This document shows, piece by piece, positions 49,867-59,852 of a DNA stretch of 64,000 nucleotides. Source of the stretch: Terasakiella sp. SH-1. Its GTDB lineage: Bacteria > Pseudomonadota > Alphaproteobacteria > Rhodospirillales > Terasakiellaceae. Position 1 is the stretch's first letter. Each line of letters starts with the position of its first letter. A model generated the notes under the pieces. That model was not told where the DNA came from. It ran no database searches and was given only the letters and a program-made list of their open reading frames with translations. The stretch is taken from positions 3,149,501-3,213,500 of the forward strand of contig NZ_CP038255.1 in NCBI RefSeq assembly GCF_004564135.1, read 5' to 3'. A program made the translations under genes and the position numbers.

Positions 49867-50601
49867 ATGAATGGTCGGTTCGGAATCTTCCTGACGGTGG
49901 TGATGGGTATCCTGTTTCATGGTCCCTTCGTTTCCCTTGCCTATGGGGAACAATGGGTGATGTCGGTGCAACATGCAGACCTCAGCCCATTTAAACATCG
50001 CAATGGCCACGGCCCCGGCGGGATTAATGTGGATATTCTGGATGCCATTGCAAACGAGGTTGGTGCCGATCTTATCTTTCGTGACTTCACGATTGCACAG
50101 GGGCGTGAAAAATTCCAACAAGGCCAAGTCACCGTTGATTGCTGTCTCAATAAAATCTGGTTTCCCGACCAAGATAATATCCAGCTGTTCAGTGATCCCA
50201 TTTACCGTTTGATTGAAGTGTTTGTTTTCCCCAAAGACAAAGCCTTCCCTGTCCCTGACACCACCGTGTTGCGCGATAAAAAAGTTGCCGGGATCAAAGG
50301 ATTTACCTATCCCGGACAAGAAAACTACGGCACCCGAATTGATGGAGATAACCCCTTGGAGGTGCTGAAAATGGTCGAACAAGGGCTTGTGGATGTGGCC
50401 GTACTGGAACGCCATGCGGCTTCTTTCTACATCAATCACAATGAGATGAAGGTCCAGTTTGGTGATCTTTATTATTCTGTCGATGTCTCGGTGCGTTTAC
50501 ATAAATCATTATCTCATCGCCTTGATGAGGTGAATAAAGCCATTGCAAAGCTGAAGAAAACGGGCCGGATATCAGCCATTATTCAACGCAATATCAGATA
50601 G
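49867..50601 (+). CDS. Periplasmic solute-binding protein (SBP family 3 type)
   Basis: A 244-residue exported protein. A signal peptide (1 to about 27, ending SLAYG) precedes a type-II binding fold like amino-acid binding proteins: HGPGGINVDILDAIANEVGADLIF, TVDCCLNKIWFPDQ, and VKGFTYPGQ-like sequence (here IKGFTYPGQ). No transporter genes are adjacent, so it may be an orphan receptor or sensor part. The ligand is unknown. It lies upstream of putA in the same direction. Confidence 0.85.
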   Translation: MNGRFGIFLTVVMGILFHGPFVSLAYGEQWVMSVQHADLSPFKHRNGHGPGGINVDILDAIANEVGADLIFRDFTIAQGREKFQQGQVTVDCCLNKIWFPDQDNIQLFSDPIYRLIEVFVFPKDKAFPVPDTTVLRDKKVAGIKGFTYPGQENYGTRIDGDNPLEVLKMVEQGLVDVAVLERHAASFYINHNEMKVQFGDLYYSVDVSVRLHKSLSHRLDEVNKAIAKLKKTGRISAIIQRNIR

Positions 50602-50656
50602 TTAGCCCTTGAAATCAGAGGGTAATTCCCCACATCTCCATAAGAAGGGGGATGTG

Positions 50657-53641
50657 ATGATTTTCCATAAAAACTACCCACCATTTCCTGTTTGGGCCAA
50701 AGACCTGAACCAAAATTATCGCTGCGATGAAGAAGGGCTTATCCACGATTTGATGGATCAAGCCCGTTTACCTACAAGGCGATTAGCCAAGATTCGCAGG
50801 CAAGCCCACCAGTATGTTGAGGTCATTCGCCAGAACAGACGCAATCAAGGCGGTATTGATTCTTTTATGCAGCAATATGACCTGTCCACACAGGAAGGGC
50901 TTGTGTTGATGTGTCTGGCCGAAGCGTTGTTGCGCATTCCCGACACAAAAACGGTTGATGATTTTATCGAAGACAAATTAAGCGACGCCCATTGGGAGAA
51001 CTATTTGGGCAAAAGCGATTCCCTGTTTGTAAATGCCTCAACTTTCGGCCTAATGATTTCCGGTAAAATTATCGCTGAAACAAATCATCACAGTATTTTC
51101 CACGATCTTTTAAAACGCTCTGGCGAACCTTTAATCCGTCAGGCGTTGCGCCAAGCGATGAAAATCATGGGATCGCAATTTGTGTTTGGACGCACCATTG
51201 AAGAAGCTCTCGCCCGCACGGGAAATGAATATCGCTATTCCTTTGATATGTTAGGTGAGGCTGCGCGCACCCGTGACGATGCCGACCGATATTTCAATGC
51301 CTATAAAAGTGCAATTCAGGCTTTAACACGTCAGCAACGCGGACGTGGCCCCATAGAAGAAAACGGGATTTCCATCAAGCTCTCGGCCTTACACCCCCGT
51401 TATGAAATGGCCAAGCGCGAACGGGTGCTTGAAGAACTTGTGCCGCTGGTGCTGGATTTGGCACGCGATGCGGCCGCTGCTCATCTTAATTTCACCATTG
51501 ATGCAGAAGAATCCTATCGTTTGGAGCTGTCTTTGGAAGTCATTGAGCAGGTTTTCTCAGATCCCTGTTTAGCAGGCTGGAATGGCTTTGGTCTCGCGGT
51601 TCAAGCCTATCAAAAACGTGCTTTGGATGTGATTGACCTGCTGGCTTCTTTTGCACAAAAAACCGGACGTAAAATAATGGTCCGTCTGGTTAAGGGGGCC
51701 TATTGGGACAGCGAGATTAAATGGGCACAGGAACAAGGGCAATCTGACTACCCTGTCTTTACCCGCAAGGCAGCTACAGATGTATCTTATATGGCCTGCA
51801 TGAAAAAATTACTGGCCTGTCACGAATATCTCTTTGCCCAGTTTGCAAGCCATAATGCGTACACGGTCGCCTGTGTTCAAGAAATAGCTGGAGACATCCC
51901 CTTTGAATTTCAACGCCTGCACGGCATGGGAGATGGTTTGTTTGATCAGATCAAGGCCCATCACCCGGTGCGGGTCTATGCGCCAGTTGGATCGCACGAA
52001 GACCTGTTGTCTTATCTGGTGCGCCGACTGTTGGAAAATGGGGCCAATTCGTCTTTTGTAAACCGCTTGGTCGATGATGCCACCTCGATTGAAGAGATCA
52101 CCCAAAACCCCGTGGAGATTATGGAAAGGGAGGAGCCAAAACGTCATCCCCATATCCCTCTCCCCATTGATTTATTTGGGAAAGAAAGACGCAACTCAAC
52201 CGGGCTGGATTTAAGTGAGAGTCAGACCTTATTGCGCCTGCAACAACAACTTGAAAAAAATATCTCCCCAAAAACTATTTCAATAGATGTGGAAGACGCC
52301 ATCATTCGCGCACAAAAGGTCCAGCCTGAGTGGAATAACTGTGGCGTGGCAAAGCGGGCTGATTTGTTGCGCAAAACAGCAGACCTGATGGAAGAAAACC
52401 GTGAACAATTTCTCACCTTATCTATGACTGAAGCGAAAAAGACAGTGGCTGACAGCCTGGGTGAATTTCGCGAGGCTGTGGATTTTCTGCATTATTATGC
52501 GGCCCAAGGCGAAAAGCTAATGAGCACGCCCACTGTTATGGCCGGGCCAACGGGGGAATATAATGAATTACAACTTCATGGGCGGGGGGTCTTTGCCTGT
52601 ATCAGCCCCTGGAATTTTCCCTTAGCCATTTTTCTGGGCCAAGTCAGTGCTGCGCTTATTACGGGCAATACAGTCTTAGCCAAACCTGCCGATCAAACAC
52701 CAAAGATTGCCCAATTGGCTATAGAATGTCTACACCACGCAGGCGTACCTGATGATGTGGTCCAGCTTATTTGTGGCAAAGGATCAGTGGTCGGTCAGCA
52801 GATGGTCGCGGATGAACGTATCAATGGCGTATGTTTTACCGGGTCAAACGAAACAGCCAAACGGATTAACCGGACTTTGGCCGCCCGCACAGGGGCAATA
52901 GTCCCCTTAATTGCAGAAACTGGCGGGCAAAATGCCATGATTATAGATTCCACTGCCTTGTTGGAAGCCAGCGTTCAGGATGTGTTGACCTCTGCATTTG
53001 GGGCGGCAGGGCAGCGGTGTTCAGCCTTGCGTGTTCTTTATCTTCAACATGATATCGCAGATGGTTTTATCAGCTTGTTAAAAGGGGCTATGGCAGAACT
53101 GATCATCGGTGATCCAACCAATTTGACAACAGATATCGGACCACTCATTGATCAAGCTGCCTGTGATAATATTCAATCCCATATTAATCGCATGAACACA
53201 GAGGCCCGATTGCTGGCAAAATGCCAAGCAAAGGCCCAAGGAACATTCATTGCCCCCCATGTTTTTGAAATTGACCATATTTCAGACATTCAACGCGAAG
53301 TCTTTGGTCCTGTGCTGCATATCATTCGCTATGATGCCCATAAACTAGATCAGGTGATTGAAGAGATTAACTCCACAGGTTTTGGCCTGACCTGTTCGCT
53401 CCATTCACGTATTGATCATAAGGCCCGAAATGTCCAGTCTCGCATCAAGGCGGGAAACTGTTACATCAATCGCAACATGATCGGCGCTGTAGTCGGGGTA
53501 AACCCCTTTGGCGGGGAAGGTTTGTCAGGAACCGGTCCCAAAGCTGGCGGGCCGCATTATTTGCTGCGTTTTGTGACAGAACGCACGTTGACCATTAATG
53601 TGACGGCTTCAGGTGGCAATGCCTCGTTACTCAGCCTTTAA
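50657..53641 (+). CDS. putA: Bifunctional proline dehydrogenase / P5C dehydrogenase PutA
   Basis: A 994-residue enzyme that converts proline to glutamate. The N-terminal FAD-dependent PRODH barrel (to about residue 480; SIKLSALHPRYE, MVRLVKGAYWD, HNAYTVA) is followed by the P5C aldehyde dehydrogenase (CISPWNFPLAIF, AETGGQNAMI, FGAAGQRCSALRV with the catalytic Cys). It lacks the N-terminal ribbon-helix-helix domain of trifunctional PutA, so it is unlikely to repress its own gene. The start follows AAGGGGGATGTG; a frame from 50609 is less likely. Confidence 0.95.
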   Translation: MIFHKNYPPFPVWAKDLNQNYRCDEEGLIHDLMDQARLPTRRLAKIRRQAHQYVEVIRQNRRNQGGIDSFMQQYDLSTQEGLVLMCLAEALLRIPDTKTVDDFIEDKLSDAHWENYLGKSDSLFVNASTFGLMISGKIIAETNHHSIFHDLLKRSGEPLIRQALRQAMKIMGSQFVFGRTIEEALARTGNEYRYSFDMLGEAARTRDDADRYFNAYKSAIQALTRQQRGRGPIEENGISIKLSALHPRYEMAKRERVLEELVPLVLDLARDAAAAHLNFTIDAEESYRLELSLEVIEQVFSDPCLAGWNGFGLAVQAYQKRALDVIDLLASFAQKTGRKIMVRLVKGAYWDSEIKWAQEQGQSDYPVFTRKAATDVSYMACMKKLLACHEYLFAQFASHNAYTVACVQEIAGDIPFEFQRLHGMGDGLFDQIKAHHPVRVYAPVGSHEDLLSYLVRRLLENGANSSFVNRLVDDATSIEEITQNPVEIMEREEPKRHPHIPLPIDLFGKERRNSTGLDLSESQTLLRLQQQLEKNISPKTISIDVEDAIIRAQKVQPEWNNCGVAKRADLLRKTADLMEENREQFLTLSMTEAKKTVADSLGEFREAVDFLHYYAAQGEKLMSTPTVMAGPTGEYNELQLHGRGVFACISPWNFPLAIFLGQVSAALITGNTVLAKPADQTPKIAQLAIECLHHAGVPDDVVQLICGKGSVVGQQMVADERINGVCFTGSNETAKRINRTLAARTGAIVPLIAETGGQNAMIIDSTALLEASVQDVLTSAFGAAGQRCSALRVLYLQHDIADGFISLLKGAMAELIIGDPTNLTTDIGPLIDQAACDNIQSHINRMNTEARLLAKCQAKAQGTFIAPHVFEIDHISDIQREVFGPVLHIIRYDAHKLDQVIEEINSTGFGLTCSLHSRIDHKARNVQSRIKAGNCYINRNMIGAVVGVNPFGGEGLSGTGPKAGGPHYLLRFVTERTLTINVTASGGNASLLSL

Positions 53642-53735
53642 TTACAATTTTATCTAATTAAGGCAAAAAAAGGCAAAAAGGGCGCATAATCCTGCCCAAA
53701 TTAGGGTGCTTAATAACAAACATGGAAGGGACGAT

Positions 53736-53903
53736 GTGGTGAAGAGCATTCCCCCTCTCGATTACCCCAAGTGTCGAGATACCTCCTTGGTTCATGTTTT
53801 ACCCGCTCTTCTTCGTTTCGACCCGATCCAAATTGAATCGATCATGCTAGAATTCTTATCATCCTCGGACTTGCCCCCCGAGGATGATTTGTTTTATCAA
53901 TAG
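53736..53903 (+). CDS. Small hypothetical protein upstream of ccmA
   Basis: A 55-residue frame starting with GTG at 53736, seven bases after GGAAGG, and ending 25 bases before ccmA. Sequence includes SLVHVLPALLRFDPIQIES and an acidic end (PPEDDLFYQ). No family recognised and no signal peptide. It may be a real small gene or chance; support is the SD and the open frame in the ccm direction. Confidence 0.35.
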   Translation: MVKSIPPLDYPKCRDTSLVHVLPALLRFDPIQIESIMLEFLSSSDLPPEDDLFYQ

Positions 53904-53927
53904 GGCACATAGGTAAGGGGGAACCAG

Positions 53928-54599
53928 ATGGCTATTTTTGCAGGACAGGACCTGCTTTGCATTCGCGGCGAACGCCTTGTGTTTGCCCAGCTGAATTTTT
54001 CCATGAAAAGTGGTGGTTGCCTTACTCTGATCGGCCATAATGGTGCGGGGAAATCCTCCCTATTACGCATGATGGCCGGCTTGCTCTCCCCAGCCGCAGG
54101 TCAGATGTTCTGGGATGAACAACCCGTTCAAGACGATATGGACGAACACCGCGAACGATTGCATTATGTGGGCCACCATGATGCGATTAAGCCTGTCTTG
54201 AGTGTGGAAGAAAATCTGAAGTTCTGGGCGGGCCTGCGCAGTGACCCATCAGAAGCTCAGGCCAATTTTAAAGAAGCCCTGGATATTTTTTCCATCGGTC
54301 ATCTCATTGATGTCCCAGGGCGTTTTTTATCCGCCGGACAAAAACGCCGGGCCAATCTGGCACGCATCATTGCCTCAAAATCCCCGCTATGGCTGTTGGA
54401 TGAGCCTACCACCGCGTTGGATAAAGACTCCATTAAAAAGCTGGAAGCCGTAATTGAAAGCCACCGTGAAAATGGGGGTATGGTAGTTCTTTCCACCCAT
54501 TCCGACATGAATTTGAAAAATCAGCAGGTGCTGGATGTCAGCACATTCGCCGCCAAGCGCGGTCAGGAAAGTGCCTCCTTACTGGCAGAAGGGATATAA
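53928..54599 (+). CDS. ccmA: Heme exporter ATP-binding protein CcmA
   Basis: A 223-residue ABC ATPase of cytochrome c maturation system I, which with CcmB releases holo-CcmE. Walker A GHNGAGKSSLLRM, signature SAGQKRRANLAR and Walker B LWLLDEPTTALD are present. Sequence LEWAGL-like (LKFWAGLRSD) follows the Q loop region. It is followed after five bases by ccmB. Confidence 0.92.
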   Translation: MAIFAGQDLLCIRGERLVFAQLNFSMKSGGCLTLIGHNGAGKSSLLRMMAGLLSPAAGQMFWDEQPVQDDMDEHRERLHYVGHHDAIKPVLSVEENLKFWAGLRSDPSEAQANFKEALDIFSIGHLIDVPGRFLSAGQKRRANLARIIASKSPLWLLDEPTTALDKDSIKKLEAVIESHRENGGMVVLSTHSDMNLKNQQVLDVSTFAAKRGQESASLLAEGI

Positions 54600-54604
54600 G
54601 GCTT

Positions 54605-55270
54605 ATGGGACGTTTTCTTTCAATCGTGCGTCGTGACCTGCGCCTTGCGCTTCGCCAAGGCAGTGACAGTGTGATGGTGGTGATGTTCTTTGTTCTGACC
54701 GTCGTGCTGTTTCCTTTCGGGATCGGACCGGAAGGCAATATTTTGGCCCGTGTCGCCAGCGGGGTCATTTTTGTGGCAGCCCTTTTGGCCTCCATGCTGT
54801 CGTTGGAGCGACTGTTTCAAACCGATTATGAGGATGGATCGCTGGAACTGCTCACGCTTTCACCCATGCCGCTGGAAATCATTGTGCTGGCAAAAGTGAT
54901 CGCACACTGGCTGACTACAGGTTTGCCTTTGATGATTGCCTCGCCCTTGCTTGCCATTCTCATGAATATGGATGGCAATGGCTTTTCCATGCTCATGCTC
55001 GCCCTTTTGCTGGGCACCCCAGCACTGAGTCTCATTGGAGCGATTGGGGCAGCACTGGTTTTAGGATCGCGCCGGGGCGGTGTGCTGATCTCGCTTTTGG
55101 TTTTACCCCTGTTTGTCCCGATCCTAATCTTTGGGGTGGGACTGATCGAAGCCGCTATTGGAGGTTTTGCGGTGAAATCACAAATCCTGATCCTGTCCGG
55201 GATTCTATTTGCCTGTTTGGCGCTATGCCCCTTTGCCGCAGCAGCCGCTGTACGCCAATCGGTGGAATAA
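54605..55270 (+). CDS. ccmB: Heme exporter membrane protein CcmB
   Basis: A 221-residue protein with six TMs. The N-terminal RRDLRLALRQGSD and ERLFQTDYEDGSLELLTLSP are diagnostic. ccmC and ccmD, which usually follow, are not here: the stop abuts the stop of a convergent rhodanese gene. Confidence 0.93.
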   Translation: MGRFLSIVRRDLRLALRQGSDSVMVVMFFVLTVVLFPFGIGPEGNILARVASGVIFVAALLASMLSLERLFQTDYEDGSLELLTLSPMPLEIIVLAKVIAHWLTTGLPLMIASPLLAILMNMDGNGFSMLMLALLLGTPALSLIGAIGAALVLGSRRGGVLISLLVLPLFVPILIFGVGLIEAAIGGFAVKSQILILSGILFACLALCPFAAAAAVRQSVE

Positions 55271-55693
55271 TTATCCCTGCACCCAAGGTAAGCCAGCAAC
55301 TTTCCAGCCATTGACGGTTCCGCGATGGTGATCACCGTTCTTATCGCCTTCAAACCCGCCTGAAATGTTATAGCAGGTCTTAAACCCGGCAGCGGTTAGG
55401 GCAATGGCCGCATGTTTGGAACGTACACCGGATCGACATAGCATCAGCAGCTCGGCTTCTTTGTCAGCCACCAGTTTTTCCACCTCGCTGACAAAATATT
55501 CATTCTGCACACCACCGGGAAAGCGGTTCCATTCCACACAGAAATGTTGCTTGGAAAGGGAAGACAGATCCACTTGCCCCACCCATGCCCATTCAGCAGC
55601 TGTGCGCACGTCAATTAAGACAGCAGATGGTTTTTCTGTAAGAATATCCCAGGTTTCTTGTGCGGTGATATCGCCAGCATATTGTTCAGACAT
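55271..55693 (-). CDS. Cytoplasmic single-domain rhodanese
   Basis: A 140-residue rhodanese-like protein without signal peptide. LIDVRTAAEWAWVG and the active-site loop CRSGVRSKHA carry the catalytic Cys. It ends NGWKVAGLPW, like the periplasmic rhodanese at 23895. Function unknown; sulfur transfer is likely. Its stop codon is directly next to the ccmB stop, with no terminator between. Confidence 0.88.
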   Translation of the reverse strand: MSEQYAGDITAQETWDILTEKPSAVLIDVRTAAEWAWVGQVDLSSLSKQHFCVEWNRFPGGVQNEYFVSEVEKLVADKEAELLMLCRSGVRSKHAAIALTAAGFKTCYNISGGFEGDKNGDHHRGTVNGWKVAGLPWVQG

Positions 55694-55742
55694 GGCCTTT
55701 GCCCCTTTTACGAAAGACGTCAGTTCAACGCTGTTTTACCAT

Positions 55743-57365
55743 CTATTTCCCTGAACTCAAGCGCTTTACGGCATTCACAAACCGATTCAACGTTTGTGAA
55801 ATTTCACCACGTTCCAGCATAATTTCAATCAGATGGAATTTCGAGGTGTCTTTCTGCGCCACTTCAAGAGCCGTGATCAGTTCTTTATGTGTCGTCACGC
55901 GTGTGCCGTTGCCGCCCATAGGTCCTGCCATTTTCGCAAAGCCCCAGTCATCAAGGTCGTGATAATCTGGTCCCGGCTGAAAGGTACGCAACATTTCCCA
56001 ACTTCTGTTATTGAATAAAAGAACAATGGGATTCCAGCCGTATGTTCGACAATTGCCAAGTTCCCAACCTGTCATTTGAAAAGCACCATCCCCCACCATG
56101 ATCAAGGGACGTTCCCCCGATGTGGCCTGAATCGCCAACCCCGCAGGCACACCCGGCCCCATAGAGGCATAATAGCCCGGTGCGATCAGGGCCGTGTTTT
56201 CAATATCCATGGCGGTAAAGAGACAATCCCCCATATCCGAGGCAATCGGCATGCGACCATGCTGGGCAAACATATCATTGATGGCACAAGCCACATCTGT
56301 GGGCGCAATGGGACGGTCATCCCCCTTAAGCCCATGGGGGTAGGTCGGTGCGGGCAATTTCTGGGCATCCCCAATGGGCTGGGCAATCTCAATCAAGGCT
56401 TCAATCAAAGCTTCAAGGGAGATATGGGGATAGGTATGATGGGCAAAATTGACTTCACGATCAAAGGCATGCACAACCCGGCGCATGTCGATTTCCCGTT
56501 TGGAGACGCCGAAATTGGTATCAGACAAAATCACCCCAAGCATAAGCAAACCATCTGATCGTTCAACGGTTTTGCGCACTTCTTCTGTACCGGCCAGCCC
56601 CAGATAAGTCCCGATCAGAGGGGCATCGGCATGGGCTAAAATGCCACGTGCCATAAAAGAGGTGACGACAGGAATACCTAAAATCGTGGTCAGTTCAGCC
56701 AGTTTATCTTCCAGACCAAAACGGCGCACTTCAACCCCGGCCATAATGCAGGGCTGTTTGGCAGTTTCTAAATGGCGAAACACTTCTTTCGCACAGGCAC
56801 GTGCGCCCTCCATATCGGTGCAGCTGGGGTGAAAAGCAGGCACAGGGTCCACATCAACACCCACCATGTCACGGGGAAATTCAATATAGACGGGACGGGA
56901 TTGTTCAATACAACGGTCCAAAGCCTGTGCAATCAATTGAGGGCCTGTTTTGGCATCATCAAGGATAATTTGTGCACAGGTGATTTCTTCAAAAATCTTA
57001 TATTGGGAATCAATCCGCTTCACCTGATGATGCAAACCAAGGCCCCGCTGACTTTCCAGTTTGCCCGGTGCCCCGGAAATCACCACCAACGGGGACTTTT
57101 CCACATAGGCTTGGGCCACCGGATTAACCATATTCAACGCCCCAGCCCCATATGTCACCGCCGCCACACCCAGACGGGAATTGAACCGCCCGGCTGCATC
57201 TGCTGCAAAACCCACACCGGGTTCATGACTGAGGGTATGAAGCGGCAGGATTTTACTGTCTTCCAAAATTTTAAAATAAGGAAGGGCGAAATCACCAGGA
57301 ATACCGAAAACTTCACGTGCACCACGATCTTTTAAGGCGTGGAAAAGCGCTTCTGCCAATTGCAT
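55743..57365 (-). CDS. ipdC: Phenylpyruvate / indolepyruvate decarboxylase (TPP enzyme)
   Basis: A 540-residue ThDP-dependent decarboxylase. The catalytic Glu is in HEPGVGFAADAAGR, and the ThDP motif runs from GDGAFQMTGWELGN to NNRSWEM. Closest recognisable relatives are the Azospirillum-type phenylpyruvate/indolepyruvate decarboxylases, which make aldehydes in the Ehrlich pathway or lead to indole-3-acetic acid. Substrate is inferred only. A disrupted LysR gene lies upstream in the same direction. Confidence 0.85.
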   Translation of the reverse strand: MQLAEALFHALKDRGAREVFGIPGDFALPYFKILEDSKILPLHTLSHEPGVGFAADAAGRFNSRLGVAAVTYGAGALNMVNPVAQAYVEKSPLVVISGAPGKLESQRGLGLHHQVKRIDSQYKIFEEITCAQIILDDAKTGPQLIAQALDRCIEQSRPVYIEFPRDMVGVDVDPVPAFHPSCTDMEGARACAKEVFRHLETAKQPCIMAGVEVRRFGLEDKLAELTTILGIPVVTSFMARGILAHADAPLIGTYLGLAGTEEVRKTVERSDGLLMLGVILSDTNFGVSKREIDMRRVVHAFDREVNFAHHTYPHISLEALIEALIEIAQPIGDAQKLPAPTYPHGLKGDDRPIAPTDVACAINDMFAQHGRMPIASDMGDCLFTAMDIENTALIAPGYYASMGPGVPAGLAIQATSGERPLIMVGDGAFQMTGWELGNCRTYGWNPIVLLFNNRSWEMLRTFQPGPDYHDLDDWGFAKMAGPMGGNGTRVTTHKELITALEVAQKDTSKFHLIEIMLERGEISQTLNRFVNAVKRLSSGK

Positions 57366-57450
57366 TTTAGGGCCTCTCTGTTCATTTGCTTTCTTTTATA
57401 TATATGTTTCATTTGAAACAATTCTAGCAAAGAAGAAGAGAAATTTTCGC

Positions 57451-58370
57451 TTAAACTTCTTCAATTTCGGATAATAACCAATCACGAAATGCCCTAATCT
57501 TGAACCTTTCAACCGATTCTGGCGGACAGACGAAACAAACCTGAATGCCTGTGGGTACACTGATATTAAATAACCGCAACAACCGCCCAGCTTGCAGTTC
57601 TGAAGAAATCATCGAAGAATGGCCAAGCGCAATCCCTTCACCGGAAAGGCAAGCCTGCATGGCCATATGGGTATGGGAAAATTTGGGACCTCGGGTATGA
57701 TCAACTCCTTCGATTTTGGCGTGTTTTAGCCAATATTCCCAGGTTTCAGCCTCTGACAAGACGGCATAATCATGCAACAAGGTATGATGTTTTAATCCTT
57801 CCGGGGTGATAATGGACGGATGACGTTCCAGATAATGCGGTGCGCAAACCGGGAACATCTCATCATCCATAATATGTTCCACATGTAGATTGCCCCAGCT
57901 GCCCCGGCCATAACGAATGGCACAATCCACATCATCACGATCAAAATCAGCCAAGGTATCATAGGCCGCAATCCGGATATCAATATCGGGATGCTGATCG
58001 GTAAATTGTTGCAAGTGGGGCACCAGCCACAAGGAAGCAAAAGATGGCATGACCGATACCGTCAACACACCGCTACTATCTGCCTTCAATAGATTATTTG
58101 TGGCGATGTCGAGCTGATCCAATGCATCACGTACATCAGGGAAATAGCGCTGTCCCTCATCAGTGAGGAGAAGAGCGCGATTAAGACGCTTAAAAAGCTC
58201 TTTAACCCCAGATATTCTTCCAACCCCTTAACCTGGTGGGAAACTGCGGCTTGGGTGACAAAAAGCTCATCTGCTGCACGGGTAAAACTGAGATGACGTG
58301 CCGCTGCTTCAAAGGCACGCAAAGCATTTAGCGGAGGAAGCTTTCGGGGCATTGTGTCGATACAATCCAT
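57451..58370 (-). pseudogene. LysR-family regulator interrupted by a frameshift
   Basis: Two overlapping frames make up one GcvA-like LysR protein: the N-terminal HTH ([42 protein letters not shown]) from 58370 or 58352, and the C-terminal effector domain ([32 protein letters not shown] onward) ending at 57451. The break is at about 58198-58201, where a CT dinucleotide appears twice; removing one copy restores [18 protein letters not shown] in one frame. It could be a true pseudogene, a sequencing error, or phase-variable. The intact gene would likely control ipdC just downstream. Confidence 0.8.
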
Positions 58371-58501
58371 CTATTCAGATTAGAAAAACTAATTTATACT
58401 AACAAAAAACCTCGTTTGTGCATAGGCGAAAAGCCACGTATAAAAGACACCATAAGAGGCGCGCCTCTATTGGTATGAACTTTAACGTGATGAGGTTGGT
58501 T

Positions 58502-58735
58502 ATGTCAGTAGAGACTCTTAACATCGACAATTGTTGTTCAGTAGAAACAACTCATAAACTTGAGACACGTTTGGTTAACATGCCGAAAATGGTGTCTGAA
58601 ACAATCGGCCAGTGGCTGCAACGCCAGCGCAAGCGCCGTGAACTTGCCCAGCTTGATGACCGTATTCTTGAGGATATCGGGCTGACACAAAAAGAAATAG
58701 AAGCTGAAATTTCCAAACCATTTTGGGTTAAATAA
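58502..58735 (+). CDS. DUF1127 small protein
   Basis: A 77-residue protein. The C-terminal half is a DUF1127 (YjiS-like) domain: WLQRQRKRRELAQLDDRILEDIGLTQKEIEAEI. Short DUF1127 proteins in alphaproteobacteria affect RNA turnover and phosphate or nutrient balance; here it has an extra N-terminal 38 residues with a Cys pair. GAGG lies seven bases upstream of the ATG; a frame to 58418 is less likely. It is divergent from the LysR gene. Confidence 0.85.
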   Translation: MSVETLNIDNCCSVETTHKLETRLVNMPKMVSETIGQWLQRQRKRRELAQLDDRILEDIGLTQKEIEAEISKPFWVK

Positions 58736-58852
58736 TTTCATGCTTACGATTACGTCATTGCGGTGATCATTGATTTTTAAACGAAAATCTCCCGTGATCT
58801 AAATCCCTAACCAAGTGCCGCAATGACGTTCCCTTTGTGATAGGGTCAGGCT

Positions 58853-59767
58853 ATGCCTAACAGCTTTCTATATGTCGTGACGGTATTGATCTGGGGGTCA
58901 ACCTGGCTTGCGATTAAATATCAGCTTGGTGTGGTGGCGATAGAAGTATCCATCGCCTATCGCTTTGCCTTAGCCAGCCTTATCTTGCTGGCCTTTTGCC
59001 TTTTAACCGGAAAAAAATTAGCATTTGATCTAAAGGCTCATATAGGAATGGCGTCTTTAGGTGCCTTTCTTTTCTCCGGCAATTACGTTTTTATGTATTG
59101 GGCCACTGGCTATATCACGACAGGGCTGGTTTCTGTGGTGTTTTGCGCCATGGTTGTCATCAATATCAGTTTAAGCCGCCTGTTTTTCAAAACAGAAATC
59201 ACCCGGCGTGGATTGCTTGGCGCTACATTGGGAATGGCTGGAATTTGTCTGGTCTTTTGGCCAGAGGTCGAAACGTTTGATTTATCCGATCAAGGCTTCT
59301 TTGGCATGATGCTGGCTTTTATCGGTACGGTGTCGGCCTCTTTTGGAAATATCGTTTCAGCCCATAATCAAAAAAAGGGCCTTCCGGTTATACAAGCCAA
59401 TGCCTGGGGAATGGCCTATGGCACGCTTTTCATGACGCTGGCCGCATTGGGCCAAGGGCATGAATTTACCTTTGACAGTCGATTTGAATATCTTTGCTCC
59501 CTGTTGTACTTGTCGGTCTTTGGCTCGGTTCTTGGGTTTGGCTGCTATCTCACATTGCTGGGCAATATTGGGGCAGATAAGGCAGTTTACAGTGTTATTC
59601 TTTTCCCACTGGTTGCCCTTAGCCTTTCAACTTATTTTGAGGACTATCAATGGCCACTGGCAGCAGTTGTCGGGGTGCCACTGGTTTTATGGGGAAATAT
59701 TCTGGTCCTGAGCAAACCGGACAGAATGACCTTAATGTGGCAAAAGATCGCTTCTAAACGAGTCTGA
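58853..59767 (+). CDS. EamA-type (DMT) transporter
   Basis: A 304-residue protein with ten TMs arranged as two EamA repeats. WGSTWLAIKY in TM1 and the second-half GSVLGFGCYLTLLGNIGADKAVYSVILFPLVALSLS are typical of drug/metabolite exporters. Substrate unknown. A short, C-terminal basic tail follows the last TM. Confidence 0.88.
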   Translation: MPNSFLYVVTVLIWGSTWLAIKYQLGVVAIEVSIAYRFALASLILLAFCLLTGKKLAFDLKAHIGMASLGAFLFSGNYVFMYWATGYITTGLVSVVFCAMVVINISLSRLFFKTEITRRGLLGATLGMAGICLVFWPEVETFDLSDQGFFGMMLAFIGTVSASFGNIVSAHNQKKGLPVIQANAWGMAYGTLFMTLAALGQGHEFTFDSRFEYLCSLLYLSVFGSVLGFGCYLTLLGNIGADKAVYSVILFPLVALSLSTYFEDYQWPLAAVVGVPLVLWGNILVLSKPDRMTLMWQKIASKRV

Positions 59768-59852
59768 ATTGTCACGGTGACAATGTTTTAATTGTTCCCC
59801 TATCAAACATTATTTATTCTGGAATAACTTTAAATCTGTGAGGATGTTCACC

